Of a DNA stretch of 41,376 bases, positions 18,034 to 27,552 are shown one piece after another. Position 1 is the stretch's first letter; every line of letters starts with the position of its first letter. The stretch covers positions 1-41,376 of the forward strand of contig JALEKJ010000027.1 in assembly GCA_022771695.1 (NCBI GenBank), in the 5' to 3' direction. A program made the position numbers and the translations under genes. The notes beneath the pieces were generated by a model. That model was not told the DNA's origin, did no database searches, and was given only the letters and a program-made list of their open reading frames with translations. The DNA is from Roseburia sp. (GTDB taxonomy: Bacteria > Bacillota > Clostridia > Lachnospirales > Lachnospiraceae).

Positions 18034-19194
18034 ATGGAAAGCAGCGCAAGAGAAATTTATTATGAGAATGAACGAAGAGGAGAAAGAACCGGGGGTACGG
18101 CACGGAGGGCAGAGTCGAGAAGAGCAGCGCAGACAGCAGAGCAAAGAAGAGCAGTACGGACAGTAGAGCCGATAAGAGGTGCACGGACAGCAGAGCAAGA
18201 GCGAAGAGAGCGGCAGTTAAGGGCCCAGCGCAGAGAGCAAAAACGGCGGGCAAAAAGGCGCAGACAGATTGCATTTTTTCTGTGGCAGTGCATCATTATC
18301 ACAGCAATTATATTTTTGTTCTGGCAGATTCGACAGTATACCGGAGCAGAAAATTTTGGTTTTTCCGACGAAGTGGGAATCGCAGAGAATATGTCGGAAA
18401 TCCTTGGGGGAAAAGCAGAGAGTACGTGGGGAAGCAACAAACTGCAGAGTGGTGACTATGCACAAAAGGTGGGGCTTGATGTAGTGGAAGCCCCAGTGAA
18501 GCGGACAGAGGAAGAAGTATTTTCGCGGCTTTTAGAACTGGCAGAGGGGAATGAGGAAATACAGGCTATATTGGAAAATAAGACAGCGTATCCGGTGAAT
18601 ATGTTGGAAGCGTTGGCGAATAATCCGGAGATGGCAGATTTTGTGACTGGGTATCTGACGGCGGAGCAGACAGCAACCGGCGGATTGAACGAGCGTGAGA
18701 TGGAACAGGAACATCCGCTGTTTTTGCAGTGGGACCCGCGTTGGGGGTATGTGTCTTATGGAGATGACAGCAACGTCGGATTGGCGGGCTGTGGTCCGAC
18801 ATGTTTGTCAATGGCGCTCTATGAGTTGACGAGAGACGCTTCATTGACGCCGGATAAGATTGTAACGTACGGTATGGAGAATGGCTATTATATGTCTGGA
18901 ACCGGAACGCTGTGGGCACTGATTGAGGAAGTGCCCGGTTTATATGGAATTGGCGTGGAGAATCCGGCGTTAGATGAAATGGCGCTAAAACAGGAGTTGG
19001 ATGCCGGAAAAGTATTAATCTGTGCAATGCGCCAGGGGGACTTTACAGCGGCAGGTCATTTCATTGTAATCTATGGCTATGACGAGGAGGGATTCCGTGT
19101 CAATGACCCGAACTGCGTGGCGCGAAGCAGGAAAAGCTGGTCCTTTGGGCAGATTGGAGGGCAGATAAAGCAGGTGTGGGCGTTAGGGAAGTAG
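18034..19194 (+). CDS. Membrane-anchored C39-like cysteine peptidase domain protein
   Basis: A single-pass protein of 386 residues. Residues 1-78 form a very Arg/Ala/Glu-rich cytoplasmic tail with near-repeats of RRA..TAEQRR; one membrane helix follows (about 79-99); the remainder should lie outside the cell. Residues ~235-385 match the Peptidase_C39_2 fold: the proposed catalytic Cys253 (AGCGPTCLSM), His342 (AAGHFIVIYGYD) and Asp358 (VNDPN) are all present. Such proteins process peptides or modify the envelope in Firmicutes; the substrate is unknown. ATG 18034 follows GGGGAGAG. The basic tail is unusual and could bind nucleic acid or membrane lipids (inference). Confidence 0.8.
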   Translation: MESSAREIYYENERRGERTGGTARRAESRRAAQTAEQRRAVRTVEPIRGARTAEQERRERQLRAQRREQKRRAKRRRQIAFFLWQCIIITAIIFLFWQIRQYTGAENFGFSDEVGIAENMSEILGGKAESTWGSNKLQSGDYAQKVGLDVVEAPVKRTEEEVFSRLLELAEGNEEIQAILENKTAYPVNMLEALANNPEMADFVTGYLTAEQTATGGLNEREMEQEHPLFLQWDPRWGYVSYGDDSNVGLAGCGPTCLSMALYELTRDASLTPDKIVTYGMENGYYMSGTGTLWALIEEVPGLYGIGVENPALDEMALKQELDAGKVLICAMRQGDFTAAGHFIVIYGYDEEGFRVNDPNCVARSRKSWSFGQIGGQIKQVWALGK

Positions 19195-19198
19195 TGGA

Positions 19199-19227
19199 TT
19201 GTAAAAGTTTCCTTTTTTCGTTATAAT
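19199..19227 (+). promoter_or_regulatory. Promoter of the four-helix membrane protein gene
   Basis: TTGTAA (19199-19204) and TATAAT (19222-19227) are 17 nt apart, with a T-run spacer ending TTTTTTCG. The predicted start near 19234 excludes the upstream ATG at 19229. The same architecture recurs before the oligoendopeptidase gene. Confidence 0.8.
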
Positions 19228-19261
19228 AATGACAGTACAAATGAGAAGGGAAGCTGTCATT

Positions 19262-20308
19262 ATGAGCAGAGAAAAAAGGACCGGGGAAGAGGAAGCGGAG
19301 AAGTCTACGGCGGTACAGGAAACAGGGACAGAAGAGAAAGCAGGAACGGAAACAGAAGCGGAAGTCGTGGATAGAGAGCCTGAGACGGATATGCCAAAGG
19401 TCGCGGCAAACATTACAGATGCAGAGCCGGATTTGTCCGACATTGAAGTGAAGAATCCCAGAATTGGCAGGGTGTTAAAACTGCAGGAGGAAGCGGAACG
19501 GCAAAATGAGATAGAGCGGTTGCGCAGCAGACGAATCCGGCAGGAGCAGGAATATATCGACCAGATGAGCCTTAAAGTGGATGAACATTTGCGGAACACG
19601 CGGGAAGAGCAGAGATATAATGAGGAATTTGAAGCGCGTATCCGTTGTGAGGTGTACCGGATGCACGGTATCAGTGAGGACAAGCTGCAGGGCATGACGG
19701 AATACCGCAATGCATGGTATCAGGGAGCGGCATTTGCGTTGTTTTTCCTGTCACTGGTGCTGTTTGTACTATGTGGTGTCTTGCACGGATTTGGCTCGGA
19801 AGTCAGCATTTTTATGGCATTCTATACGGCGATAGAGGGAGCGCTTCTTACCAACGGAAGGAAGCAGTTTGTCATTTATGAGGTGCTTACTAAGGGGTTA
19901 TATCTGTTGCTGTTCCCAATCATGATGGTGGTGTTTGTATGCTATGAGTTGGGTTTTGCAGAATTTACTTACCTCGTTCCTATCTTTACCGTGGCGGGTG
20001 TGGCGGTGTTACTCATCGGCGCGTTTTCTTACTTTATCTATGACCCATATCGCAAGGATCGCAGGAACCGGAAAAAGGCGAACAGTTACATCCGTGAGAT
20101 TGAAAAGGCGGCGCTAAGGGAGATATGGTTAAAGGAAAAGGCATACGGTAAGTTGGAGCGAAAGAAGGAAAAGCAGGAGGCTAGGGAAGAAAGGAAGCAG
20201 GAACGTGCAAAGACACGTCAGGAAAAAAAGGAGAAGCTTTCTGCATGGTGGGAAGAAAGGAATCCTTGGAGAAAGAAAAACTCAGAAGAGATAGAAAATG
20301 AAAAATAA
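19262..20308 (+). CDS. Membrane protein with acidic coiled-coil head and basic tail, unknown function
   Basis: I do not recognise a named family. The 348-residue protein has an acidic, low-complexity N-terminus (1-60), a charged coiled coil (~70-125), four hydrophobic segments between about 150 and 270, and a highly charged Lys/Arg/Glu C-terminal coiled coil (~275-348). Both ends should be cytoplasmic. ATG 19262 follows AAGGGAAG; the longer ATG at 19229 precedes the predicted transcription start. It has its own promoter, and another promoter follows, so it is probably transcribed alone or into pepF. Confidence 0.65.
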   Translation: MSREKRTGEEEAEKSTAVQETGTEEKAGTETEAEVVDREPETDMPKVAANITDAEPDLSDIEVKNPRIGRVLKLQEEAERQNEIERLRSRRIRQEQEYIDQMSLKVDEHLRNTREEQRYNEEFEARIRCEVYRMHGISEDKLQGMTEYRNAWYQGAAFALFFLSLVLFVLCGVLHGFGSEVSIFMAFYTAIEGALLTNGRKQFVIYEVLTKGLYLLLFPIMMVVFVCYELGFAEFTYLVPIFTVAGVAVLLIGAFSYFIYDPYRKDRRNRKKANSYIREIEKAALREIWLKEKAYGKLERKKEKQEAREERKQERAKTRQEKKEKLSAWWEERNPWRKKNSEEIENEK

Positions 20309-20356
20309 AAGATGGATAACAGTTACTTCTCAGAGATTCTGGCAGAGATAGAAGGA

Positions 20357-20385
20357 TTGTAAAATCGGAGTTTTTTCGCTATAAT
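20357..20385 (+). promoter_or_regulatory. Promoter of the oligoendopeptidase gene
   Basis: TTGTAA (20357-20362) and TATAAT (20380-20385) are 17 nt apart. The spacer again ends TTTTTTCG, closely matching the promoter at 19199-19227. Confidence 0.8.
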
Positions 20386-20418
20386 GGGGAAAGCACGAAA
20401 AAACAGGAGGAAAATTAC

Positions 20419-22122
20419 GTGAGTGATTTTAAATTTAGTACACTGGAGTATAAAAGACCGGATTTTGAGGCAATCGGAGTGTTTGCCGAGCAGATGGCAG
20501 AGAAGATGAAAAAGGCGACTTCCTACGAGGAGTTAAAGAAGCTGATGGCAGAGATGGAGGAGATGTCTAAGGATTTCTCAACCGATTGTGTTATTGCATC
20601 GATTCGTAACACTCTGGATACGAGAGATGAGTTTTATGAGAAGGAGCAGGCTTATATTGATGAGATGTTGCCTGTGATTACACCGAAGCTTTTGGCAGTG
20701 GATGAGGTGCTTTTGAACAGTCCGTTCAAGGCAGATATCGAGAAGGAATATGGCAAACAGTTTTTTGCACAGAAGGAATTGCAGAAAAAGACTTTCTGTG
20801 AGGAAAATATCCCTCTGATGCAGCAGGAAGCAAAACTGACGAATGAATATCAGAAGATTATGGCGACCGCTGAGATTGAGTTTGACGGAAAGACTTTGAA
20901 TCTGTATGGTGTGCAGAAGTATTTTGAGCATGAGGACAGAAGCGTGCGCGCGGCAGCAGTGAAGGCGTATTCTGATTTTTATCATAAGAACGAGACGCGT
21001 CTCGAGGAAATCTGGGATGAGCTTATCACTATCCGTAACCAGATGGGTAAGAATCTCGGCTATGAGAATTTCATTCCGGTAGGCTATATGCAGCAGGGAC
21101 GCACCGATTACGGTCAGAAGGAAGTGGAATCCTTCCGTGAGCAGGTGCTTAGTGAGATTGTACCGCTCTGTGAGAAATTATATGAAGCACAGGCAAAGCG
21201 CCTTGGTGTGGATGCGCTGATGTTCTATGACGAGAAGCGCGTATTCCCGGATGGCAACGCGGTTCCGGCAGGAGACGATGATTTCATGGTGGAGCAGGCT
21301 CGTAAGATGTACCATGAGATTAGCCCGGAGACCGGAGAGTTCATTGACTTTATGATTGAGCATGAGATGATGGATCTTAAGAATAAGCCGGGAAAGGCGT
21401 CCACCGGTTACATGACATTTTTGGCTCGTTATCAGTCTCCGTTTGTGTTCTCCTGCTTTAACCAGACAATTTTCGATATGCAGGTACTGACACATGAGCT
21501 TGGTCATGCGTTTGCAGGATATATGGCAATGCGCAATCAGCCGATTGCGGACTATTATTCGGAGTCTACCGATATCGCAGAGATTCATTCGATGTCTATG
21601 GAGCAGTTTGCATATCCGTATGCGGAGCGGTTCTTTGGCGAGGATGCAGATAAATTCCGCTTTGCCCATTTACAGGATGCAATCACCTTTGTACCGTTTG
21701 GCGTGGCAGTGGATGAATTCCAGCACATCTGCTATGCGAATCCGTCTCTGACACCGAAGGAGCGTACTTTAGAGTGGAAGAAGTTAGAAGAGAAGTATAT
21801 GCCATGGAGAAAATATGACGCAGATGATTTCTTTGACCGTGGTGGATATTGGTATCATAAGCTGCATATTTATTTATATCCGTTCTATTATATCAACTAT
21901 ACGCTAACCACAATGGGAGCGATGGAGTTCAAGAAAAAGAACTACGAGAACCATGATGCTGCATGGGAGGATTACCTCAATCTCTGCAAGTGTGGCGGTA
22001 GTATGAGTTATCTGGAAACATTGAAATATGCGAACATTCACAATCCATTTGAGCCGGGCAGCGTGAAGAATGCAATCGGTGTGGCAAAGGATGAGCTGTT
22101 TGCAAGCAAGTATATGCAGTAA
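20419..22122 (+). CDS. pepF: M3-family oligoendopeptidase F
   Basis: A cytoplasmic zinc peptidase of 567 residues that cleaves short peptides, completing protein and peptide turnover. The zinc site is HELGH (359-363) in VLTHELGHAFAG, with the third ligand probably in ESTDIAEIHSMSMEQF about 25 residues later. The family's C-terminal pocket motif is visible as YHKLHIYLYPFYYINYTL. GTG 20419 follows a consensus AGGAGG, and a strong promoter lies ~35 bp upstream. Length and motifs fit clostridial M3 oligoendopeptidases; exact peptide specificity is unknown. Confidence 0.93.
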   Translation: MSDFKFSTLEYKRPDFEAIGVFAEQMAEKMKKATSYEELKKLMAEMEEMSKDFSTDCVIASIRNTLDTRDEFYEKEQAYIDEMLPVITPKLLAVDEVLLNSPFKADIEKEYGKQFFAQKELQKKTFCEENIPLMQQEAKLTNEYQKIMATAEIEFDGKTLNLYGVQKYFEHEDRSVRAAAVKAYSDFYHKNETRLEEIWDELITIRNQMGKNLGYENFIPVGYMQQGRTDYGQKEVESFREQVLSEIVPLCEKLYEAQAKRLGVDALMFYDEKRVFPDGNAVPAGDDDFMVEQARKMYHEISPETGEFIDFMIEHEMMDLKNKPGKASTGYMTFLARYQSPFVFSCFNQTIFDMQVLTHELGHAFAGYMAMRNQPIADYYSESTDIAEIHSMSMEQFAYPYAERFFGEDADKFRFAHLQDAITFVPFGVAVDEFQHICYANPSLTPKERTLEWKKLEEKYMPWRKYDADDFFDRGGYWYHKLHIYLYPFYYINYTLTTMGAMEFKKKNYENHDAAWEDYLNLCKCGGSMSYLETLKYANIHNPFEPGSVKNAIGVAKDELFASKYMQ

Positions 22123-22172
22123 GTGAGTATGAGCCGGCAGAAATACGGCATGGATAGAAAGAGGGATGTCTA

Positions 22173-22487
22173 ATGGAAGAATTACTTGAACTTACGAAAA
22201 AGCAGCTACGTTTTCAGAAAATTATTACCGCATTTCTGGCTTTTATCATCGTGATGCTACTGGCGGCGGGCGTTATGCTTGTCAATCAGATGAATCGGAT
22301 GTCTGTCGCGATGAATGAGGCTGTGGAGAAGTTAGAGCAGATTGATATCGAAGCGATTAATGATACGATTTCCGGTACGCAGGAAATGATGCAAAGCATT
22401 GAAGAGTTTCAGGGAGCAGTCGATGATATGACATTACATGTGCAGGAGTTTGACGGCTGGCTCTCCGGGCTGTTTGGAAGAAATTGA
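22173..22487 (+). CDS. Small single-pass membrane protein with coiled coil
   Basis: A 104-residue protein of unrecognised family: a short basic cytoplasmic start (to ~16), one membrane helix (about 18-38, IITAFLAFIIVMLLAAGVML), then a helical, acidic extracytoplasmic part rich in Met, Gln and Glu that looks like a coiled coil. ATG 22173 follows AAGAGGG. It lies 50 bp after pepF and before a bidirectional terminator, so it probably ends that transcript. Confidence 0.65.
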   Translation: MEELLELTKKQLRFQKIITAFLAFIIVMLLAAGVMLVNQMNRMSVAMNEAVEKLEQIDIEAINDTISGTQEMMQSIEEFQGAVDDMTLHVQEFDGWLSGLFGRN

Positions 22488-22527
22488 TAGATGCTGTGTA
22501 GCAGTAGAAGATAGGGCATATCATGTG

Positions 22528-22564
22528 AAAAAGGAAACTCGCGAATTAGCGGCGTTTCCTTTTT
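22528..22564. terminator. Bidirectional terminator between convergent genes
   Basis: AAAAAGGAAAC pairs with GTTTCCTTTTT (11 bp), with inner CGC/GCG pairs, A-rich on the left and T-rich on the right. It can terminate both the small membrane protein gene and the minus-strand flavin reductase gene, whose stop codon lies in its loop. Confidence 0.85.
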
Positions 22565-23190
22565 GCTTTGTTTGTGGAACTTTTTGCAGTTTTTTTCTTT
22601 GCAACACTGTATCCGAAAGTACCAAGTTTTTTCCCAAGCAGGAAATACTCTCCGTGAGAATATGTCACAAGACCGGTGTCATTCAAGTGGAATTTTCCCT
22701 TTTCGTCCATATATTCATCGTCGACGGTTACAGCAACGACATCGGCAAGAATCATGTGGTGGCTACCGAGTGGCGTAATCTGGCGGACACGACATTCGAT
22801 ATTCACCGGACTTTCCGCAATGCCGGGTGCAGACACTTCTCTGGAAGCAAGCGGTGTCAAATGCATCGCATCAAATTTATCGACCTCGCGTCCGGAGCGC
22901 ACACCACAGTAGTCGGTTGCACGCACCAGTGCCTCGGTTGTCAGGTTCACAACAAATTCGCCGGACTTTTCAATCATATGATAAGAATAGCGTTCCGGTC
23001 GAACTGAAATGGAGAGCATCGGCGGATTGGTGCAGACGGTGCCTGCCCAGGCGACTGTGATGATATTCGGTTTTCCCTGCAATGCGGGGTTTTTACATTC
23101 CGGGTCGTTATCGTCCGGATATTTGCAGCTCACCATAACCGCCGGAAGCGGATAGAGCATATTGCCGGGTTTAAATGAGCATTTTGCCAT
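22546..23190 (-). CDS. Flavin reductase-like (FMN-binding split barrel) protein
   Basis: A 214-residue cytoplasmic protein of the flavin reductase/FMN split-barrel family. The core pattern is visible as NIITVAWAGTVCTNPPMLSI, then SVRPERYSYHMIEKSGEFVVNL, and a later GSHHMILADVVAV strand. The last ~18 residues are a Lys/Arg tail. Such proteins bind FMN and reduce flavins or act as small oxidoreductases; the cysteine-bearing version here is common in anaerobes. Start ATG follows AAGGAG. It is the last gene of a minus-strand run. Confidence 0.87.
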   Translation of the reverse strand: MAKCSFKPGNMLYPLPAVMVSCKYPDDNDPECKNPALQGKPNIITVAWAGTVCTNPPMLSISVRPERYSYHMIEKSGEFVVNLTTEALVRATDYCGVRSGREVDKFDAMHLTPLASREVSAPGIAESPVNIECRVRQITPLGSHHMILADVVAVTVDDEYMDEKGKFHLNDTGLVTYSHGEYFLLGKKLGTFGYSVAKKKTAKSSTNKAKRKRR

Positions 23191-23244
23191 GATAAGTCTC
23201 CTTTTGTCATTGTCCGATTGAACTTGTGTGCGGGGTGAAGCTTA

Positions 23245-23760
23245 TTATTTCATCAGGATGTCCATCAGATAAGCATAAACGTCTTCATTCTGCTTTTTCC
23301 AGTTGTTGCAAATTGCTTCGGCCTGCTCTTTTTTCTTAACGGTCAGAGTCAGGTCGATTAAATTGGTGCCTCGCTCCCGAAATTGGCAGCGGACGGCGTA
23401 ATCCTGATTCGGTGTCTTGTAGTAATCTGCCACGATGGAATTGACAGTGCGAAGCTCCATCTTATTTTTCTCGAAATATGCAATGGTATCCCGTTCGATG
23501 GCATCGGTCAGCTTATCCCGGAAAAAGCCAAGCGTCTCTTTGCCGGCAGCCGTAATCGAATACTGGGTATTGTTGTGTGTGGACTCGGAGCGAATCAAAT
23601 CGGCATCCGTAAGGTCATTTAACACCTGCTGTACGCGGAAATAATCGGTGTATTCCTGCTCCAAGAAAAAGTTGGATATCTGTGTGTTTGTCAGCGGGAA
23701 GTCCACCTTGTCTAACATGTTTAAAATGGTAAGCTTATATATTGTAAATGGTTCTGCCAT
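23245..23760 (-). CDS. DUF4364 winged-helix-like protein
   Basis: A 171-residue protein matching the DUF4364 family of Clostridia. The N-terminal half looks like a winged helix (YKLTILNMLDKVDFPLTNTQ, a recognition-like helix, and the wing STHNNTQYSITAAG); the C-terminal half is an alpha/beta region. A DNA-binding regulatory role is inferred; targets are unknown. It lies 45 bp downstream of the radical SAM gene and 54 bp before the flavin reductase gene on the same strand. Confidence 0.85.
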   Translation of the reverse strand: MAEPFTIYKLTILNMLDKVDFPLTNTQISNFFLEQEYTDYFRVQQVLNDLTDADLIRSESTHNNTQYSITAAGKETLGFFRDKLTDAIERDTIAYFEKNKMELRTVNSIVADYYKTPNQDYAVRCQFRERGTNLIDLTLTVKKKEQAEAICNNWKKQNEDVYAYLMDILMK

Positions 23761-23805
23761 ATTGTCTCTCTTTCTCTAAAATCCTGTTCATGTGTTGCGG
23801 CATAA

Positions 23806-24753
23806 TCAGTCAGCCACAAAATATTTCCCTTGCCACAAATTTCGTTCGCAAAAGCTTTTCTGAATCGTGTTAAGCACACGTTTCTTATCTGTGCTCCAGA
23901 GTGGTGCGAGCAAAAGACTGCGAGGTCCGTCGCCGGTCAGACGATGTACGACCATCTCGGGTGGAAGCAATGCGATACAGTCTGCGACAAAGTCACAGTA
24001 TTCCTCCAGAGAAAAAAGCGGAAACGGCTCTTTTTCGTACATAGTGCCGAGGTCAGTATTTTTTAATACATGCAGCAACTGTAGCTTAACACCCTGAATA
24101 GGAAGCTTTGCTACATAGGAAACAGATGCACGCATCATTTGTATGGTCTCGCCGGGAAGCCCTAAAATCAGATGGGCAATAATGGTAATTCCGCGGGCGC
24201 GCAGGGCTGTGACGGCTTGTTCGAATTGGGATAACGTGAAACCACTTCGGATGCGCGTGAGCGTAGTCTCGTGAATGGTCTGTAAGCCAAGCTCAACCCA
24301 GACGGGTTTCTTATGGTTTAATTCTTCTAACAAATCCAAAATCTCATCGGAAAGGCAGTCACATCGGGTGGCGATGGAGAGTGCTACGATATCCGTGTGA
24401 GAAAGCGCCTCTGTAAAAATCTTTCGGAGGTGGCTGACAGGGGCGTAGGTGTTGGTGTATGCCTGAAAATAGGCGATGTATTTACGGCAATGAGACTTGG
24501 CGGCAACGCGTTCTTTTGCCTGTTCGATCTGCGCTGTAACAGAGAGAGTGGGGGCAGTGGCAAAATCACCGGAGCCTCCCGCACTGCAAAAGATACATCC
24601 GCGCGTGCCAAGCGTGCCGTCTCGGTTCGGACAGGTCATACCACCGTTTAGAGAGAGGCGGTAGACCTTTTCGCCGAAAGTACTTTTTAGATAATAGTCT
24701 AAGGAGTAGTAGCGTTTGTCTCCCCAGAACTGTGGTGTCGTATGGTTCATCAT
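23806..24753 (-). CDS. Radical SAM protein, TIGR01212/YhcC family
   Basis: A 315-residue radical SAM enzyme. The N-terminus (YYSLDYYLKSTFGEKVYRLS) and the cluster motif CPNRDGTLGTRGCIFC, with the CX(n)CXXC spacing of the YhcC/TIGR01212 group, are diagnostic. HLILGLPGE and the ELGLQT strand are also family hallmarks. The reaction is not known with certainty; a link to tRNA or glutamate metabolism has been proposed for relatives. Two ATGs (24753 and 24750) are possible starts. It lies 40 bp after the malic enzyme gene, probably in one transcript. Confidence 0.9.
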   Translation of the reverse strand: MMNHTTPQFWGDKRYYSLDYYLKSTFGEKVYRLSLNGGMTCPNRDGTLGTRGCIFCSAGGSGDFATAPTLSVTAQIEQAKERVAAKSHCRKYIAYFQAYTNTYAPVSHLRKIFTEALSHTDIVALSIATRCDCLSDEILDLLEELNHKKPVWVELGLQTIHETTLTRIRSGFTLSQFEQAVTALRARGITIIAHLILGLPGETIQMMRASVSYVAKLPIQGVKLQLLHVLKNTDLGTMYEKEPFPLFSLEEYCDFVADCIALLPPEMVVHRLTGDGPRSLLLAPLWSTDKKRVLNTIQKSFCERNLWQGKYFVAD

Positions 24754-24793
24754 AAATCTATCAAACGAAACTGTGTTGCTTCCGTGTCAGTGT

Positions 24794-25963
24794 CTAGCGT
24801 ACAATATGAGATTTTACTGCTTCGCTGACAACCTCGGCCACACGTGGGTCAAAAGCTTCCGGCATGATGAATTCATCGGAAAGCTGCTCATCGGATACAA
24901 GACCTGCAATCGCTTCAGCGGCAGCAAGCTTCATTTCCTCGGTAATCTGCGTTGCGCGACCTTCTAATGCGCCTTTAAAGATACCGGGGAAAGCGACCAC
25001 GTTATTGACCTGATTCGGGAAATCGCTTCGTCCCGTACCAACGATTCTTGCTCCGGCAGCTTTTGCAACATCCGGCATAATCTCAGGAACAGGATTAGCC
25101 ATGGCGAACAGAATGGAATCCTTGTTCATGGAGGCAACCATCTCTGGGGTTACAATATTCGGAGCGGATACACCGACAAAGATGTCTGCACCCTTTAATG
25201 CATCGGTTAATGTGCCGTGCTGGTTTTCAAGGTTTGTCACTTCGGCCATTTTTTGCTGCATCCAGTTCAGGTTCGGGTAATCCTTGCCGATAATGCCTTC
25301 ACGGTCACACATGGTCACATGCGGGAAACCGTAAGTAAGGAGCAGTTTTGTGATAGCAACACCGGCAGAGCCTGCACCGTTTACGACCACGCGGCAGTCC
25401 TCTTTTCTCTTGCCGGTTACACGCAGACCGTTGATGATGCCGGCGAGTACGACGATAGCGGTACCGTGCTGATCGTCATGGAAAACCGGAATGTCAAGCA
25501 TCTTTTTTAAACGTTCCTCAATCTCAAAACAACGTGGAGCAGAGATGTCTTCTAAGTTGATGCCACCATAAGCAGGTGCGATATTCTTGATGGTGGTGAT
25601 GATTTCTTCGGTGTCCTGTGTGTCAAGACAGATTGGAACGGCATTGACATTGCCGAATTCTTTAAAGAGGACACATTTTCCCTCCATCACCGGCATAGCG
25701 GCGTATGCACCGATATTTCCGAGACCGAGTACGGCACTTCCGTCGGAAATGACGGCAACGGTGTTTGCTTTCATCGTATATGTATAGGCTGCTTCTTTAT
25801 CCTCTGCGATGACCTTGCACGGCTCCGCAACACCCGGAGTATAGGCAATCGCCAAGTCTTCTCTGGAATTTACTTTTGACTTTGCAATCGTCTCCAGCTT
25901 TCCGTTCCATTCCTTGTGCATGAGCAACGCCTTTTCCGCAGTACTTAAATTCTTATTTTCCAT
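24794..25963 (-). CDS. NAD(P)-dependent malic enzyme
   Basis: Oxidatively decarboxylates malate to pyruvate; a 389-residue, short bacterial form without a phosphotransacetylase extension. Visible are the substrate-binding AIAYTPGVAEPC, the catalytic Lys region (VMEGKCVLFKEFG), metal-binding EDISAPRCFEIEE and VFHDDQHGTAIV, and the dinucleotide fold VVVNGAGSAGVAI. The residues that choose NAD or NADP cannot be judged safely. GGAGG precedes the start. It is divergent from rho and probably heads a four-gene minus-strand transcript. Confidence 0.94.
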   Translation of the reverse strand: MENKNLSTAEKALLMHKEWNGKLETIAKSKVNSREDLAIAYTPGVAEPCKVIAEDKEAAYTYTMKANTVAVISDGSAVLGLGNIGAYAAMPVMEGKCVLFKEFGNVNAVPICLDTQDTEEIITTIKNIAPAYGGINLEDISAPRCFEIEERLKKMLDIPVFHDDQHGTAIVVLAGIINGLRVTGKRKEDCRVVVNGAGSAGVAITKLLLTYGFPHVTMCDREGIIGKDYPNLNWMQQKMAEVTNLENQHGTLTDALKGADIFVGVSAPNIVTPEMVASMNKDSILFAMANPVPEIMPDVAKAAGARIVGTGRSDFPNQVNNVVAFPGIFKGALEGRATQITEEMKLAAAEAIAGLVSDEQLSDEFIMPEAFDPRVAEVVSEAVKSHIVR

Positions 25964-26055
25964 ATTGAATCTCCTCTATTTGAATATACAATTATATATA
26001 GAAACAACATCTCAATCATACCATTATCATTTTGACAAATCAAGAAAATTAGGAC

Positions 26056-26084
26056 TTCCTATTTGGAAAAAAGTAGTGTATAAT
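26056..26084 (+). promoter_or_regulatory. Candidate rho promoter
   Basis: A perfect TATAAT (26079-26084) lies 83 bp before the rho start. The best -35 at 17-nt spacing is a poor TTCCTA (26056-26061). The rest of the 203-bp divergent region is AT-rich and must also hold the malic enzyme promoter, which I could not place. Confidence 0.4.
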
Positions 26085-26166
26085 ACACACATTGAAAAGT
26101 CAATTTGTCACTTCGGACAGAATTCCCAGAACAAGAGAGAATAATCAGTCGAATAAGGAGTATCAG

Positions 26167-27546
26167 ATGAGAGAGAAGTATGAAAGTCTTTCCGCTATTG
26201 TGTTAAAGGACCTTGCAAAAGCAAGAGGGTTAAAAAATGTTTCTGCCATGAAAAAGAGCGATTTGGTAGAGTTGATGCTGGCGGAGGATGAGCGTCAGGC
26301 AAAAGAGAAGAAGGAAACACAGACGAGAGAGAATTCTGCTGTGAAAGAAGCCGCACAGACAAAGGAAAGTACTACTACGCGTGATGCGAATGCACCGGAT
26401 GAGACACTGATGAACTTAGACAGCGGTGTTACCGCGAACGGCATTTTGGAAGTAATGCCGGACGGATATGGCTTTATCCGATGCGAGAACTATATGCCGG
26501 GAGAGAATGACGTCTATGTATCACCGTCCCAGATTCGCAAGTTCAATCTCAAGACGGGAGATATCGTCTGCGGTAATACACGTGTGAAGACACAGCAGGA
26601 AAAGTTCTCCGCACTGCTTTATGTGACTTCCGTCAACGGTTATCATCCAAGTGTGGCGCAGAAGAGAAAGAACTTTGAAGATTTGACACCAATTTTCCCG
26701 AATCGGCGAATCCGATTGGAGCGTCCGGGAAGCAGTGTGGCGATGCGTATCGTGGATTTGGTATCCCCGATTGGTAAGGGACAGAGGGGGATGATTGTTT
26801 CCCAGCCGAAAGCCGGTAAGACGACTTTGTTAAAAGAAGTTGCAAAGTCTGTGACGGCGACCGAGCCGAATATGCATTTGATTATTCTGCTCATTGATGA
26901 GCGTCCGGAAGAGGTTACTGATATCAAGGAGGCAATCGAGGGAGAGAACGTTGAAGTTATCTATTCCACTTTTGATGAGCTCCCGGAACATCACAAGCGT
27001 GTTTCCGAGATGGTTATCGAGCGCGCGAAGCGTCTGGTAGAGCATGGGAAGGATGTGATGATTCTTCTCGACAGTATTACCCGATTGGCAAGAGCATACA
27101 ACCTGACTGTTCCACCAAGCGGTCGTACATTATCCGGTGGTCTTGACCCGGCAGCACTTCATATGCCAAAGAGATTTTTTGGTGCGGCCCGCAATATGCG
27201 TGAGGGTGGCAGTTTGACAATTCTGGCAACGGCACTTGTTGACACCGGAAGCAAGATGGACGATGTTGTATATGAGGAATTTAAGGGAACCGGTAACATG
27301 GAGCTGGTACTCGACCGTAAGCTTTCCGAAAAGCGTGTGTTCCCGGCAGTCGATATTGTGAAATCCGGCACGAGAAGAGAGGATTTACTGCTTATGCCTG
27401 AGGAGCAGGAGGCAGTCGATATTATGCGCAAGGCAATCAACGGTATGCGTACGGATGATGCGGTAGAGAATATTTTAAATATGTTTGCACGCACAAAAAA
27501 TAATCAGGAATACATCAGCATGGTGAAAAAGACGAAAATAATCTAA
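26167..27546 (+). CDS. rho: Transcription termination factor Rho
   Basis: A hexameric RNA helicase that ends transcription; 459 residues from the chosen start. The N-terminal helical domain ([20 protein letters not shown]) is followed by a short charged Thr/Glu/Lys linker (~40-80), the RNA-binding cold-shock fold ([17 protein letters not shown]), the P-loop [11 protein letters not shown] (Gly217-Lys218-Thr219), Walker [17 protein letters not shown], and [20 protein letters not shown] 26167 follows AAGGAG at 6 nt; an in-frame start at 26092 lies upstream but has no such site. It is separated from rpmE by a promoter. Confidence 0.96.
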   Translation: MREKYESLSAIVLKDLAKARGLKNVSAMKKSDLVELMLAEDERQAKEKKETQTRENSAVKEAAQTKESTTTRDANAPDETLMNLDSGVTANGILEVMPDGYGFIRCENYMPGENDVYVSPSQIRKFNLKTGDIVCGNTRVKTQQEKFSALLYVTSVNGYHPSVAQKRKNFEDLTPIFPNRRIRLERPGSSVAMRIVDLVSPIGKGQRGMIVSQPKAGKTTLLKEVAKSVTATEPNMHLIILLIDERPEEVTDIKEAIEGENVEVIYSTFDELPEHHKRVSEMVIERAKRLVEHGKDVMILLDSITRLARAYNLTVPPSGRTLSGGLDPAALHMPKRFFGAARNMREGGSLTILATALVDTGSKMDDVVYEEFKGTGNMELVLDRKLSEKRVFPAVDIVKSGTRREDLLLMPEEQEAVDIMRKAINGMRTDDAVENILNMFARTKNNQEYISMVKKTKII

Positions 27547-27552
27547 AAAGAC

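Noticed and set aside
22438-23007. 189-codon plus-strand frame over the flavin reductase gene
   Set aside because: The minus-strand frame has the family motifs, a good ribosome site and a terminator; the plus-strand frame does not resemble a protein family.
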